Assembly: GCF_014643175.1 (NCBI RefSeq)
Contig: NZ_BMJH01000001.1
Span: forward strand, 124,001 to 188,000
Direction: 5' to 3'
DNA from: Hoyosella rhizosphaerae
GTDB taxonomy: Bacteria; Actinomycetota; Actinomycetes; Mycobacteriales; Mycobacteriaceae
DNA: 64,000 nt
Positions 1 to 8,579 of the stretch are shown here, one piece after another (positions within the stretch are counted from its first letter, which is position 1; every line of letters begins with the position of its first letter). A program made the position numbers and the translations under genes. Under the pieces are notes generated by a model. The model had not been told where the DNA came from and did not search any database. It worked only from the letters and a program-made list of their open reading frames with translations.

Positions 1-1
1 G

Positions 2-673
2 GGATCACTCAGCATTCACGCAGCCGCCGAATACGGTGCACGCGTCGTAGGGGTAACCATCTCCCGCGAGCAAAAGAAGTTTGCCGACGCTCGCATCGCC
101 GCCCTCGGTCTAGAGGACACTGTTGAAATTCGACTGCAGGACTATCGCGAAATCCACGACGGACCGTTTGATGCCGTCGCATCCCTCGAAATGGGGGAGC
201 ACGTGGGTCAACGCAACTACCCGAGGTACGCAGAGGCGCTGTATAAGAATGTGCGCCCAGGCGGCCGCGTCCTCATTCAGCAAATGTCACGCAGGGGCCG
301 TCACCCTGGGGGTGGACCGTTCATCGAATCGTTCATTGCCCCAGATATGCACATGCGACCACTCGGCGAAACTGTGGAGATGCTCGAAGAATCCGGCCTG
401 GAAGTGCGCGACGTGCACGCCCTGCGGGAACACTACGTGTACACCGTGGATGCCTGGTACGACACATTCGAATCGAAATGGGATGAAGTGTGCGACCTCG
501 TCGGTGAGGAAGTCGCTAGGGTCTGGCGGCTCTACCTAGTGGGCGGCGCGCGGGCGTTCCGCGACGGCCGCATGGGAGTAGATCAGATACTTATGGTTCG
601 CCCAGATGCTCGTGGTGCCTCACATCTCGAAGACGTTCGACCACAGTGGGTTGGGGAACGACATCATGGGTGA
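2..673 (+). CDS. Cyclopropane-fatty-acid synthase-like SAM methyltransferase (5' truncated)
   Basis: The reading frame is open from the left edge, so the N-terminus is missing; 223 residues remain. The first visible residues (GSLSIHAAAEYGARVVGVTIS) belong to the SAM-binding Rossmann fold of the CFA synthase/mycolic acid methyltransferase family, followed by REQ and, later, LEMGEHVG. These enzymes methylate the double bond of membrane acyl chains. The next gene, a DUF1295 protein, overlaps it by 8 bp; that pairing is the one seen in the tmsB-tmsC genes for 10-methylstearic (tuberculostearic) acid, so TmsB is the most likely identity. A cyclopropane synthase cannot be excluded without the upstream gene, where the reductase tmsA would be expected. 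Confidence 0.85.
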   Translation, partial: GSLSIHAAAEYGARVVGVTISREQKKFADARIAALGLEDTVEIRLQDYREIHDGPFDAVASLEMGEHVGQRNYPRYAEALYKNVRPGGRVLIQQMSRRGRHPGGGPFIESFIAPDMHMRPLGETVEMLEESGLEVRDVHALREHYVYTVDAWYDTFESKWDEVCDLVGEEVARVWRLYLVGGARAFRDGRMGVDQILMVRPDARGASHLEDVRPQWVGERHHG

Positions 674-1442
674 TTTTGTGCTCGTCAGCGCGCTCAGCTT
701 GGTGGCAGTAGCGGTCTTGATGGCCGTCACGGCACGGGTTGGGTTTTGGCTGGGACGACACAATGTTGTGGACGTCACCTGGGGAGTGGCGTTCGTAGTC
801 ATCGCAGGTGTTGCGGGTCTGGCTGGCAGTGGTTCTGTGTCGAGGCGAATCGTAATCTTCGTCCTCGTCGGCATTTGGGGTTGTCGCCTCGCGTGGCACC
901 TATACGTGCGCACCCGCGGCCATGGTGAAGACCCACGCTACGAAAAACTGCTCGCCGGAAGTGATTCGGTATGGGTACCCATCCGCAAAATCTATGTCAC
1001 ACAAGCATTAGTTGCCTGGTTCATCTCACTGCCCATCCAAGTGGTGGCGGTGTCGGACGGTCCTCTCGGGTGGATTGCGTTCGCCGGGATCATGCTGTGG
1101 ATTGTTGGCGTCACGTTTGAAGCTGTCGGCGACCACCAGTTGCGACAGTTCAAGGCTCGGCGATCAAGCCGCGGCAAGGTCATGAACGAAGGGCTCTGGG
1201 CGTGGACGCGTCATCCAAACTATTTCGGTGACGCATGCGTGTGGTGGGGCATTTACCTTATTGCCGCTGACGTCTGGCCTGGTGCGCTCACGGTTTTGTC
1301 ACCTGTTGTGATGACGTATTTTCTGGTGTTCGCCACCGGGGCGCGCCTGCTGGAAAAGCATATGCAAGAGCGCCCCGGCTTCCGTGAGTACCAGCAAACT
1401 ACGAGCTTCTTTGTCCCGCTTCCACCGAAGTCACGCGTCTAG
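666..1442 (+). CDS. DUF1295 integral membrane protein (steroid 5-alpha-reductase-like fold), tmsC-like
   Basis: 258 residues with several hydrophobic helices. The C-terminal part has the family signature HPNYFGDACVWWG, in which the His-Pro-Asn-Tyr region resembles the cofactor end of steroid 5-alpha-reductases and isoprenylcysteine methyltransferases. The ATG at 666 is chosen over one at 606 because it overlaps the stop of the methyltransferase (ATGggtga), typical of translational coupling. The position behind a CFA-type methyltransferase matches tmsC of the 10-methyl fatty-acid locus; its biochemical role is not settled. The end overlaps the convergent symporter gene by 12 bp. Confidence 0.8.
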   Translation: MGDFVLVSALSLVAVAVLMAVTARVGFWLGRHNVVDVTWGVAFVVIAGVAGLAGSGSVSRRIVIFVLVGIWGCRLAWHLYVRTRGHGEDPRYEKLLAGSDSVWVPIRKIYVTQALVAWFISLPIQVVAVSDGPLGWIAFAGIMLWIVGVTFEAVGDHQLRQFKARRSSRGKVMNEGLWAWTRHPNYFGDACVWWGIYLIAADVWPGALTVLSPVVMTYFLVFATGARLLEKHMQERPGFREYQQTTSFFVPLPPKSRV

Positions 1443-2891
1443 TCGCGGTGTTTTCGGTTGGGTGATGCCTTTTGCTTCGGTTTCGGAACCCCAGCATTCG
1501 ATGTTTGTGAGGTCGGGCATATCTGACCTCACAAACACGGGGTCGAGGCCTTGTTTGCGTTGCGCACGGTAGTGGTCGAGGAGTCTGAATACGATCACGG
1601 ACAGTGGTGCGATGACGGCGAGGTTGATTGCGACCATGATGCCCATCGAGAAGTCCGCCATGGTCCACACAAGGCCGAGGGACGCCACAGATCCGATGAA
1701 GACGCACGATACGACGGTGAGCCTGAAGGCCTGCACGGCGAGCGTCGAATTGGTCATGAAGGATACGTTCGCTTCGCCGATGTAGTAGTTGCCAAGGATG
1801 GAGCTAAACGCGAGGAAGAAGATCACGACGGCGAGGTAGTGCACAGCCCAGTCGCCGAACTGCAATGCCAAGGCGTCTTGGGTGAGGGACGCGCCCTCTC
1901 GGCCCTGTCCAAAGGTGGGATCTGCGAGCAAGATAATGAACGCGGTCATCGAGCAGATGACGAGGGTGTCAAAGTACACACCGAGCGACTGCACGAGCCC
2001 TTGCTTGACTGGGTGCGACACAGCGGCCGTCGCGCTGACGTTGGGGATTGACCCCATTCCGGCTTCGTTGGAGTACAAGCCTCGGCGTACACCGTTCATG
2101 ATTACCGCTGCGATGCCGCCGCCGACGAGTTCCTGGATGCCGAATGCGTTCTCGAAGATGAGGACGAACATTCCGGGAACTTCAGTGATGTTGAGGGCGA
2201 CTACTACTAGCCCTAGTCCAACGTAGGACAGCGCCATGATGGGCACGAGGAACTCGGTGACCCGGGCGATGCGGCGGACGCCACCGAAAACGACGAGTGC
2301 GGTGAGTGCTGCCAAGAGCAAGCCGATGCCGACGGTGAACAGCGTTGTCGAGTTACCGGTGGATGTTTGGACTACATCGGAAATGGTGTTTGCCTGGACT
2401 GTGTTGAACACCAACGGGTACGTCACGAGTGCAACGAGCGCGAACGCTATCGCAAGATGCCGGTTTCGCAGTCCTCGTGTGATGTAGTACGCCGGTCCAC
2501 CGCGATAGCTGTCGCGGTCCTTCACTTTGTATAGCTGCCCCAATGTTGATTCGATAAATGCGGTGGCAGCACCAATGACGGCTGTCACCCACATCCAAAA
2601 CACGGCACCAGGGCCACCAATGGTGATTGCCACCGCGACACCGGCGATATTGCCGGTACCTACCCTCGCGGCAGCGGCAATGGTGAACGATTGGAAAGCA
2701 GAAAGACCTTTTCGTCCGTTTTCCATCACGAGTGCCGGTTCCGCTACTGATCGGAACATTTCGCGAATCATAGAAATTTGCAGAACGCGTGACCGAATTG
2801 TGTAGTAAAAACCAGATAACAGCAGGCCAGCAACGACGGCGTACCAATAGATGTCGTTGATGCTAGCTATTCGATCAATCAGTTCGTCCAC
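1431..2891 (-). CDS. Alanine/glycine:cation symporter (AGCS family)
   Basis: 486 residues and about ten membrane helices. An AGCS signature lies near residues 70-100 (AAAARVGTGNIAGVA and GGPGAVFWMW), and the segment GVRRGLYSNEAGMGS is also characteristic. The family takes up alanine or glycine with Na+ or H+. The open frame extends further upstream, but the GTG at 2891 is preferred: it has AGAGGTGG about 5 bases upstream and gives the usual family length and N-terminus (VDELIDRIASIND). No riboswitch is recognised in the 214 bp upstream. Substrate choice between Ala and Gly is not determined. Confidence 0.9.
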   Translation of the reverse strand: MDELIDRIASINDIYWYAVVAGLLLSGFYYTIRSRVLQISMIREMFRSVAEPALVMENGRKGLSAFQSFTIAAAARVGTGNIAGVAVAITIGGPGAVFWMWVTAVIGAATAFIESTLGQLYKVKDRDSYRGGPAYYITRGLRNRHLAIAFALVALVTYPLVFNTVQANTISDVVQTSTGNSTTLFTVGIGLLLAALTALVVFGGVRRIARVTEFLVPIMALSYVGLGLVVVALNITEVPGMFVLIFENAFGIQELVGGGIAAVIMNGVRRGLYSNEAGMGSIPNVSATAAVSHPVKQGLVQSLGVYFDTLVICSMTAFIILLADPTFGQGREGASLTQDALALQFGDWAVHYLAVVIFFLAFSSILGNYYIGEANVSFMTNSTLAVQAFRLTVVSCVFIGSVASLGLVWTMADFSMGIMVAINLAVIAPLSVIVFRLLDHYRAQRKQGLDPVFVRSDMPDLTNIECWGSETEAKGITQPKTPRLDA

Positions 2892-3105
2892 GGGTCCACC
2901 TCTGTGTGGGAATGGGGGAGTGAAGGTTTTGTTTCGCTCAAGTGAGAGTAGCCGGACCCTGGCGTATTTCAGGCGCTTTTCGTGCGCTCGAACAGTTGGA
3001 AAACATCTAATGATCAGCAATAATCGCAGGCTTTGCGAAGAATGTACGAATTACGTTTCGTAACGTAACTTTCACACCATCGCCGGTTCCTGGTAGCGCT
3101 GAAAC

Positions 3106-4494
3106 TTAAACCCCGTGCATCACCGGGAAGAGCTTGTCGCCAACCATTGACTGAAAATCTCGATAGTCGCGCTCCATTTGGTCGGCATACGTGTTCGCGT
3201 ACGCAGCGATGGCCTTATCGAAGTGTTTTCCCTTCCGTAAGTAGGCGCTCAGGATGCGTGGATCAAGCGTGCGGGCGTGTGCGCGAGCCAATAACGCGCC
3301 GGTGAGACGGCCGTAGTCGTCGAGGTTGTTGCCGGTGAGTGTCGTGGGGTCGATGTGCGCTTTGTGGTTTCGGAACTGCCGCACTCGATACTCACGGTCG
3401 CCGATGCTCGTCCACCCTACGGAGGGGTCATAGTCAGCTTGGACCAGTTTGATTCCTTCGACAATGCGCTGACCATTGTGCTCCGGGGTGGTGTGGTTGA
3501 CGTACGGCGCAAGTAGAGAAGGTTGGGCTTGTTTGATCTGCAGAACTAGGACTTCGTTGCCGTTGCCTTGCAGAAGTGCAAGGTAACTGTGGAGTCCCAC
3601 GCTGCCGGTGCCGACAACGCGATGGACGATGTCATGGATGCGGTATCTGTGCGCGAGGGGGCGTTGGGAAGCCGGGAGCGTAGTGACGTATTTGCGTAAT
3701 GCTTCAACGATGTCGTTTTCGGTGGTCGCTGTGATGTGGGTGCGCACCGGCGGGTCGTCGGTGAACCGCCACTGGCCGTCTTCTTGTTCAGTCCACCTAT
3801 CGAAAATTCGGGTTGAAGTGTTGCGCTGCGCCTTTCGCATGGCCTTGATGAAGTCTTCTTCGAGCGCTTCGACCTTTGCCTTCTTGAGGGCCGTTTCGTC
3901 GGGGAGTGTGCGCCATGCCTGAAGAAACGGCATGTCGGCAAGGCGGTGCATTGTTCGCCTGTAGGCGCGTGCGGCGTGGCGGGCCGCTTTGGAGTTTGTT
4001 TTGGACTTGATGTCGTTGTTGCGCCCAGCGAGTATCAAACTTGCGGCGAGTCGTTTGAGGTCCCACTCCCATGGCCCGGGAATCGTTTCGTCAAAGTCGT
4101 TGAGGTCCATGATGATGCCACCGAGTCGGCCAGCAAAAAGGCCGAAGTTTCCTGCGTGGGCGTCGCCGCAGAGTTGAGCGTGATAGCCGGTGATGGTGTC
4201 ACGGTGGAGGTCGAACGCCATGAGTCCTGCGGTGCCGCGGTAGAAAGCGAAGGGTGTTGCACTCATCCGTCCGATGCGAATGGGGATGAGGTTTTCTTCT
4301 CGGCCTTCGTTGGTGTCTGTGATGTAGTCCTCGACGGTGGGTCTGTCACTGTGCAGGACGAATTCAGCATGTGCGCCGAAGGGGATTTCCTCGCGCAGTG
4401 TTTCGCCAATTGCACGGGCATCGGCGGCGCTTCTCCACGCAGGCCCGTTGCCTGTGAACAACGTCTTCTGAGTGTGTACATCCATGTTATTCAC
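3106..4494 (-). CDS. DUF2252 family protein
   Basis: 462 residues, soluble. The centre contains DAHAGNFGLFAGRLGG followed by IIMDLNDFDET, which resembles the catalytic loop (HxxN) and metal-binding Asp of aminoglycoside-phosphotransferase/kinase-like folds; this similarity is an inference from the motif, and the family has no established function. The gene is divergent from hsp20, with the HspR-type operator in the 118-bp gap, so it may respond to the same stress regulator. A second Met at residue 4 is an alternative start. Confidence 0.8.
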   Translation of the reverse strand: MNNMDVHTQKTLFTGNGPAWRSAADARAIGETLREEIPFGAHAEFVLHSDRPTVEDYITDTNEGREENLIPIRIGRMSATPFAFYRGTAGLMAFDLHRDTITGYHAQLCGDAHAGNFGLFAGRLGGIIMDLNDFDETIPGPWEWDLKRLAASLILAGRNNDIKSKTNSKAARHAARAYRRTMHRLADMPFLQAWRTLPDETALKKAKVEALEEDFIKAMRKAQRNTSTRIFDRWTEQEDGQWRFTDDPPVRTHITATTENDIVEALRKYVTTLPASQRPLAHRYRIHDIVHRVVGTGSVGLHSYLALLQGNGNEVLVLQIKQAQPSLLAPYVNHTTPEHNGQRIVEGIKLVQADYDPSVGWTSIGDREYRVRQFRNHKAHIDPTTLTGNNLDDYGRLTGALLARAHARTLDPRILSAYLRKGKHFDKAIAAYANTYADQMERDYRDFQSMVGDKLFPVMHGV

Positions 4495-4524
4495 TGTGCC
4501 CTAGTTGCCGTCATTGCATACAGG

Positions 4525-4545
4525 GTTGAGCGGAATAGACTCAAG
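4525..4545. promoter_or_regulatory. HAIR element (HspR operator)
   Basis: GTTGAGC-N7-ACTCAAG agrees with the HspR-associated inverted repeat CTTGAGT-N7-ACTCAAG at 12 of 14 arm positions, with the exact 7-bp spacer. It lies 67 bp upstream of the hsp20 start and 30 bp from the start of the divergent DUF2252 gene. In Mycobacterium tuberculosis HspR represses acr2 (hsp20) and dnaK through this element, so heat-inducible control is inferred. Confidence 0.85.
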
Positions 4546-4612
4546 AACGGTGATGTTATGTCAAGTGCGAAGCTCTTTTATCGCGACAACCTGACCCAAA
4601 GGAGGGGTAACA

Positions 4613-5065
4613 ATGGGAGTTCCAGTACGTCGCCACAACACCACGCCGACATGGGGGCGGTGGGATCCGTTGCGCGACTTCGAAGAAGTGTACGACCGAC
4701 TCGGTCGCTGGTTCGGCACCGCAACGCCTGACGGCTCTACAACGTGGGTCCCGAGTTGCGACATCGAAGAGAGCGACTCGGAATACAAAATCGACGCCGA
4801 CCTTCCCGGCGTTAAGAAGGATGACGTCTCCGTCGAATTTCACGACGGTGTCCTCACCATCTCCGGCGAGGTGAACGAAAAAGAACACACCGGCGTCGTC
4901 CACCGCAGAACCCGCAGAACTGGGCGTTTCAACTATCAGCTCAGCCTGCCTGGAGAAATCGACACCGATGCGGTGACAGCACATCTCGCTGATGGAGTAC
5001 TGACCGTCACCCTGCCAAAATCGGACAAGCACTCGACTGTCCAAAAGATTGCGATCACCGACTAA
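4613..5065 (+). CDS. Small heat-shock protein, Hsp20/alpha-crystallin family
   Basis: 150 residues. The alpha-crystallin domain covers about residues 45-140, with the features YKIDADLPGVKKDDV, VEFHDGVLTISGE and the late LADGVLTVTLPK strand. It would act as an ATP-independent holdase for unfolding proteins. A near-perfect ribosome site (AAAGGAGGGG) lies 6 bases before the ATG. With a HAIR operator upstream, it corresponds to acr2/hrpA-type Hsp20 of mycobacteria rather than to the hypoxia-controlled hspX. Confidence 0.92.
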   Translation: MGVPVRRHNTTPTWGRWDPLRDFEEVYDRLGRWFGTATPDGSTTWVPSCDIEESDSEYKIDADLPGVKKDDVSVEFHDGVLTISGEVNEKEHTGVVHRRTRRTGRFNYQLSLPGEIDTDAVTAHLADGVLTVTLPKSDKHSTVQKIAITD

Positions 5066-5078
5066 ACACCACCGCGCC

Positions 5079-5105
5079 CGGCCCGGAGCATCAGGCACCG
5101 GGCCG
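5079..5105 (+). terminator. Hairpin after hsp20
   Basis: Perfect 8-bp stem CGGCCCGG/CCGGGCCG with an 11-base loop, 14 bases after the hsp20 stop. No T-tract follows, so it could be a weak intrinsic terminator or an mRNA-stabilising hairpin. Confidence 0.6.
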
Positions 5106-5137
5106 CTGTCGCGTCAGTCACGCTAACGTAGTCAGCG

Positions 5138-5740
5138 ATGAACGAACCACACGTCGACGCTGCCGAGCAGATCGTCACCACCATCGCCACGCGGCGCTCC
5201 TACCTCACACTCACCGACGACGCGCCGTCCGATGCCGCCATCGCTGAACTAGTTCAGGCATGCACCTCCGTCGCCGACCATAAAGCACTGCGTCCTTGGC
5301 GTATCGTCACCCTGCGCGGGGAAGCCCGCGAGCGCTTCGGCGCCGCAGTTGCACGTCATCAATACGGTGACGTTGCTTCTCTGACCAAGCCCGATGAAAT
5401 AAAAGATGCTGCAAAACTTGCGGCTAAACCTTTGCGGGCACCCCTACTCATCGGCATCGTGCACCGCGCGGCCCGCCACCCCAGTGTGCCGGAGTGGGAA
5501 CAAATAGCGACCGCCGCCGGTGTGGGCCATCTACTCTCGCTGGCATTGTTTGCCCAAGGCTGGGGCGTTGTCTGGCGCACGGGGCCGTTTGTCAACATGC
5601 CCGGCGTAGCGGAAGTCCACGGCTTGAACTCCAACGAACGCCTGCTCGGATGGCTTTACGTCGGAGGGATAGACCCAAGCGACGCCAAACCGCGAAACCG
5701 CAAAATTGACGCCACTCAACTCATTACGCGGCTGACCTAA
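5138..5740 (+). CDS. Nitroreductase family protein
   Basis: 200 residues. The N-terminus has the FMN-binding RRSYLTLTDDAP region, then the conserved HKALRPWRIVTLRGEAR segment, and the C-terminal half has GVGHLLSLALFAQGWGVVWRTG and NERLLGWLYVG. These are marks of the oxygen-insensitive nitroreductase/RutE-YdjA group, which are homodimeric FMN oxidoreductases using NAD(P)H. The physiological substrate is unknown. It is transcribed alone and is convergent with the next gene. Confidence 0.85.
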   Translation: MNEPHVDAAEQIVTTIATRRSYLTLTDDAPSDAAIAELVQACTSVADHKALRPWRIVTLRGEARERFGAAVARHQYGDVASLTKPDEIKDAAKLAAKPLRAPLLIGIVHRAARHPSVPEWEQIATAAGVGHLLSLALFAQGWGVVWRTGPFVNMPGVAEVHGLNSNERLLGWLYVGGIDPSDAKPRNRKIDATQLITRLT

Positions 5741-5747
5741 ACCACCG

Positions 5748-6236
5748 CTACTGCTTGTCGTGCAGCTTAGGAACCGTCAGCCACAACTCGACACCGCTCG
5801 GATGCTTGTGGCATACATCAACTTGTGTGTTGCACCAATCGACTAGTTCGCGCACCCGCACACCGTGCGCGGCATTGTCAGCGAAAGGTGTGAGATTGTG
5901 CGACGCCCTTGTCAGAAGTGCCACCGCCCCGCGCATATTTCCCCGCGCGGCATGGGTGACTCCAACAGCAAGCTGCGCTAGCCCCCGCCACATTTCCTTG
6001 GCAACGGTAGTGTCCGCCTTCCATGCCTCCTCAAGGATTTCGTGGGCATGAAACGGCGCGCGATCTGATAGCAAGCGTTCAGCAACGACGAGGGCCTGCT
6101 CGGGGCTCTCGTACTCAACAGCAAAATCTGCGCCAGTGTCACGAGCGCCATACGGGAGTGGCCGCCCGAGAGCATCACGTGGCCGCTGGTTAAAAGGGCG
6201 CCCCTGCTCGTCCCTGTTGCGCGATGACGGGTTCAC
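5748..6236 (-). CDS. DUF309 family protein
   Basis: 162 residues from the GTG at 6236. The family core FHAHEILEEAWK and the later LAQLAVGVTHAARGN are present. Function is unknown; the conserved His and Glu residues suggest a metal- or ligand-binding helical bundle. The open frame continues to 6380, but that start would leave only 4 bp to the divergent amidotransferase, and the extension does not look like the family. Actinobacterial members typically begin with a short RDEQGRPFNQRPRDALGRPL-type segment, which follows the GTG. No strong ribosome site is seen, so the start is uncertain. Confidence 0.75.
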   Translation of the reverse strand: MNPSSRNRDEQGRPFNQRPRDALGRPLPYGARDTGADFAVEYESPEQALVVAERLLSDRAPFHAHEILEEAWKADTTVAKEMWRGLAQLAVGVTHAARGNMRGAVALLTRASHNLTPFADNAAHGVRVRELVDWCNTQVDVCHKHPSGVELWLTVPKLHDKQ

Positions 6237-6384
6237 ACCGCCAAGGCTGCCACAGCGCGCCAGCTTCAAGGGCTTATTCAATGACGTGGTTTCAATGACG
6301 TGGTGGAAATGCGAACAGCCGTAAACGTAGGTAATCTTCTCGTCAATTACGACGTACAACGTCCGGGCAAGGGGAAGCACGATT

Positions 6385-7107
6385 ATGGCGCAAGCAGTAG
6401 TGACGGTGATTGAGAATCACCCAAGCTGCCCCCTTGATCTGCTCGAAGACGCGATCAACACCTGTGTCATCGACGTCGTCCGTCCTTATCTTGGTGATGC
6501 AGTCCCATCAGTAGGTGACGTAGGTGATGGCCTCATCGTGCTGGGAGGCTACCAAAGCGCCCTTTCTGATGACGACTTTCCGTGGTTGCCGCGAGTGCGA
6601 GCACTCATGGTCAGCTGCGTCGATGCAGAAGTGCCATTGCTCGGTGTGTGCTTGGGGGCGCAACTCCTCGCAGTGGCATGTGGGGGAACCATAGACATTG
6701 ATGCGGCACCGGGACTTGAAGCTGGCGTGACCGATGTGCACTGGTCACCGGACGCGATCACGGATCCACTGTTCGGTCGGATCGCCCGATGCTGCAACCC
6801 GTTGCCTGTGCCCTCCATGCACTTTGATGCAATCGGTGTATTGCCCGATGGAGCTGTCCTGCTGGGTTCATCAGCGCAGTACACCAACCAAGTTTTCCGA
6901 GTAGGGCAGCGAGCGTGGGGTGTGCAATTCCATCCCGAAGCGTCATTTTGCACCTTCCGGGCCTGGGCGACCGATGCGGCCATGCAGGAGTCGATGAGTC
7001 CCAATCGATTCTTGACTGAATATAAAGAGCGGGAACCCCACATCGCCGCGACCGCACAGATGGTGGGGAAGTCGTTCGCTGGGGTTGTGCTCAGTTCTGC
7101 CAGGTAA
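6385..7107 (+). CDS. Class I glutamine amidotransferase (GMP-synthase-like GATase)
   Basis: 240 residues consisting of a stand-alone GATase1 domain. The nucleophile elbow GVCLGAQ places the catalytic Cys at residue 89, and QFHPEAS supplies His183 and Glu185, so the triad is complete. Proteins of this type hydrolyse glutamine to pass ammonia to a partner, or act on gamma-glutamyl compounds as peptidases; no synthetase partner is adjacent. A ribosome site (AAGGGGAA) lies 8 bases before the ATG. Confidence 0.85.
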   Translation: MAQAVVTVIENHPSCPLDLLEDAINTCVIDVVRPYLGDAVPSVGDVGDGLIVLGGYQSALSDDDFPWLPRVRALMVSCVDAEVPLLGVCLGAQLLAVACGGTIDIDAAPGLEAGVTDVHWSPDAITDPLFGRIARCCNPLPVPSMHFDAIGVLPDGAVLLGSSAQYTNQVFRVGQRAWGVQFHPEASFCTFRAWATDAAMQESMSPNRFLTEYKEREPHIAATAQMVGKSFAGVVLSSAR

Positions 7108-7297
7108 AAGCACCACTCAGTGTTAGGAGCAAGGTCGAAGCTGTGGGCTGAGCCACGTGGAAAGTAAAAATTTTAAGCAAATTGTGGCAAGTGTGTAACA
7201 AACCTGATCACCCGATGCGATGTAAATAGCAGAAGGTCCGAGCGGCCACCTGAACGGTGCGCAACCGCTGAGGCATTACGGGGAGAAAGGCTTTTAC

Positions 7298-7441
7298 ATG
7301 AACTTCGACGCAACGGCACAGGTGCTGATTGACGTTGTTGGCGAAGACGCCACAATTAGCTCCGCCTTTTCAGTCGAGGCCGCAGCATTCCGGGCTCACA
7401 AAAGCGACTATATTGAGGCATCACCACGCCCTCTCAGCTGA
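7298..7441 (+). CDS. 47-residue peptide, candidate precursor for the adjacent SagB enzyme
   Basis: ATG at 7298 preceded by GGGGAGAAAGG. It encodes MNFDATAQVLIDVVGEDA followed by an Ala/Ser-rich stretch and the C-terminus IEASPRPLS, ending at TGA 7439-7441. The first half is acidic and hydrophobic, like a helical leader. The second half carries Ser, His, Lys and Tyr but no Cys. It ends 55 bp before a SagB-type dehydrogenase on the same strand, and a small peptide beside such an enzyme is the usual arrangement for a modified-peptide precursor. No homologue is recognised; the call rests on position, a clear ribosome site and an open frame. Confidence 0.6.
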   Translation: MNFDATAQVLIDVVGEDATISSAFSVEAAAFRAHKSDYIEASPRPLS

Positions 7442-7496
7442 ACAGGTAGCGTGACCTTCACCCGGTTAACATGCTGTTCTAGGGCGGGAGAGCTGA

Positions 7497-8558
7497 ATGA
7501 GTCGAGTGAAGGTTGCTGAGTACGCCATACTTTTCTGGCGTGACGGAAACCTCATTTGGGACGACTACTTACACCACCGACAGTTCGCACTCACACCAGA
7601 AAGTGTGGGTCTACTGCGGTGGTTTTCTAGTTGGCGCGACATTGACACGATCGGCGAGCCAGGTGAATTGCACAGGGCGATTGCGGAACGCCTAGTCGAA
7701 GAAAAAGTTCTCATTCGCGAAGATTCCGTCGAGCACAAAGAAGAAGTTCGTTTGCTAACTCAATGGCGAGACTGGGGTCCTAGTACCCGCTACCACCACT
7801 TCGCCTCCCGGACCGACGAATCCGTGAGTTATCTCGACCCCGTGACAGATCACGAAACATTCGCAGCTAAAGCTGGCCGAACGCCACCTCCCGAGGTTGT
7901 CAAAAGCTTCCCGAATCAGCCCATTACCGTGACAACACCTGACACTAAGGATTTGTCCAAGTGGCCGCGTCCCGCGCTGGTGGACGCCCTGTTTGCCCGA
8001 CGATCGACGCGTAGATTTTCGCCAGAAGCTGTGCCGCTCGACATGTTGGGAACGCTGATCGATATCGCCGCGGGGCCGATTGACATCATCGAGAACGAGG
8101 AAACCGGTTCGGTTATCAGAAAAACGAGCCCCTCAGCGGGCGCTCGCAGCCCCATAGAGCTCTACTTGCATGTCAATAAGGTGCACGGCCTGCAGTCGGG
8201 TGTGTACCACTACGCCGCATCACGCGGTGGTCTTGAACGTATTCGGCGTCCCGCCCGGCCAGCACTCCTGCAAAGGGCGGTGGGGGAACAGTCGTGGCTC
8301 GCGGAAGCTCCAGTGTTGCTTGTTTACACCGCCGTTCTCGAGCGCAGCAGGTGGCGGTTTTCCTCAATGCGCGCGTACCGCGACATTCTTATCGAGCTAG
8401 GCCACCTCAGCCAAACCGTCCTCTTGACCGCCACCGCAATGGGACTCGGGTCAGTGGTGGCGACAGCCGTTAGCGATTCGCTGATCGAACAGATCATCGG
8501 TGTCGACCCGATCAGTGAACCGGTACTGGCCGTAACAGGGCTTGGCTTCAGTAAATAG
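7497..8558 (+). CDS. SagB-type peptide dehydrogenase (nitroreductase fold)
   Basis: 353 residues. An N-terminal region of about 110 residues (YAILFWRDGNLIWDDYLHH, then a probable winged-helix-like part) precedes the SagB domain at about 155-353. That domain has the FMN-binding RRSTRRFS, SAGARSPIELYLHV, GVYHYAA and the C-terminal GLGSVVATAVSD segments. SagB enzymes oxidise azolines to azoles in thiazole/oxazole-modified peptides, usually with a YcaO cyclodehydratase. No YcaO, transporter or protease is visible nearby, so either partners lie elsewhere or this subfamily acts alone. A ribosome site (GGGCGGGAGAG) is close to the ATG. Confidence 0.8.
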   Translation: MSRVKVAEYAILFWRDGNLIWDDYLHHRQFALTPESVGLLRWFSSWRDIDTIGEPGELHRAIAERLVEEKVLIREDSVEHKEEVRLLTQWRDWGPSTRYHHFASRTDESVSYLDPVTDHETFAAKAGRTPPPEVVKSFPNQPITVTTPDTKDLSKWPRPALVDALFARRSTRRFSPEAVPLDMLGTLIDIAAGPIDIIENEETGSVIRKTSPSAGARSPIELYLHVNKVHGLQSGVYHYAASRGGLERIRRPARPALLQRAVGEQSWLAEAPVLLVYTAVLERSRWRFSSMRAYRDILIELGHLSQTVLLTATAMGLGSVVATAVSDSLIEQIIGVDPISEPVLAVTGLGFSK

Positions 8559-8579
8559 AAGCGGCTACCGCCTAGGCGG

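Noticed and set aside
2892-3105. Possible glycine riboswitch before the alanine/glycine symporter
   Set aside because: No conserved riboswitch core could be found on either strand.
3946-4731. 261-codon plus-strand open frame
   Set aside because: It is the antisense shadow of DUF2252 and crosses the HAIR promoter and the hsp20 start.
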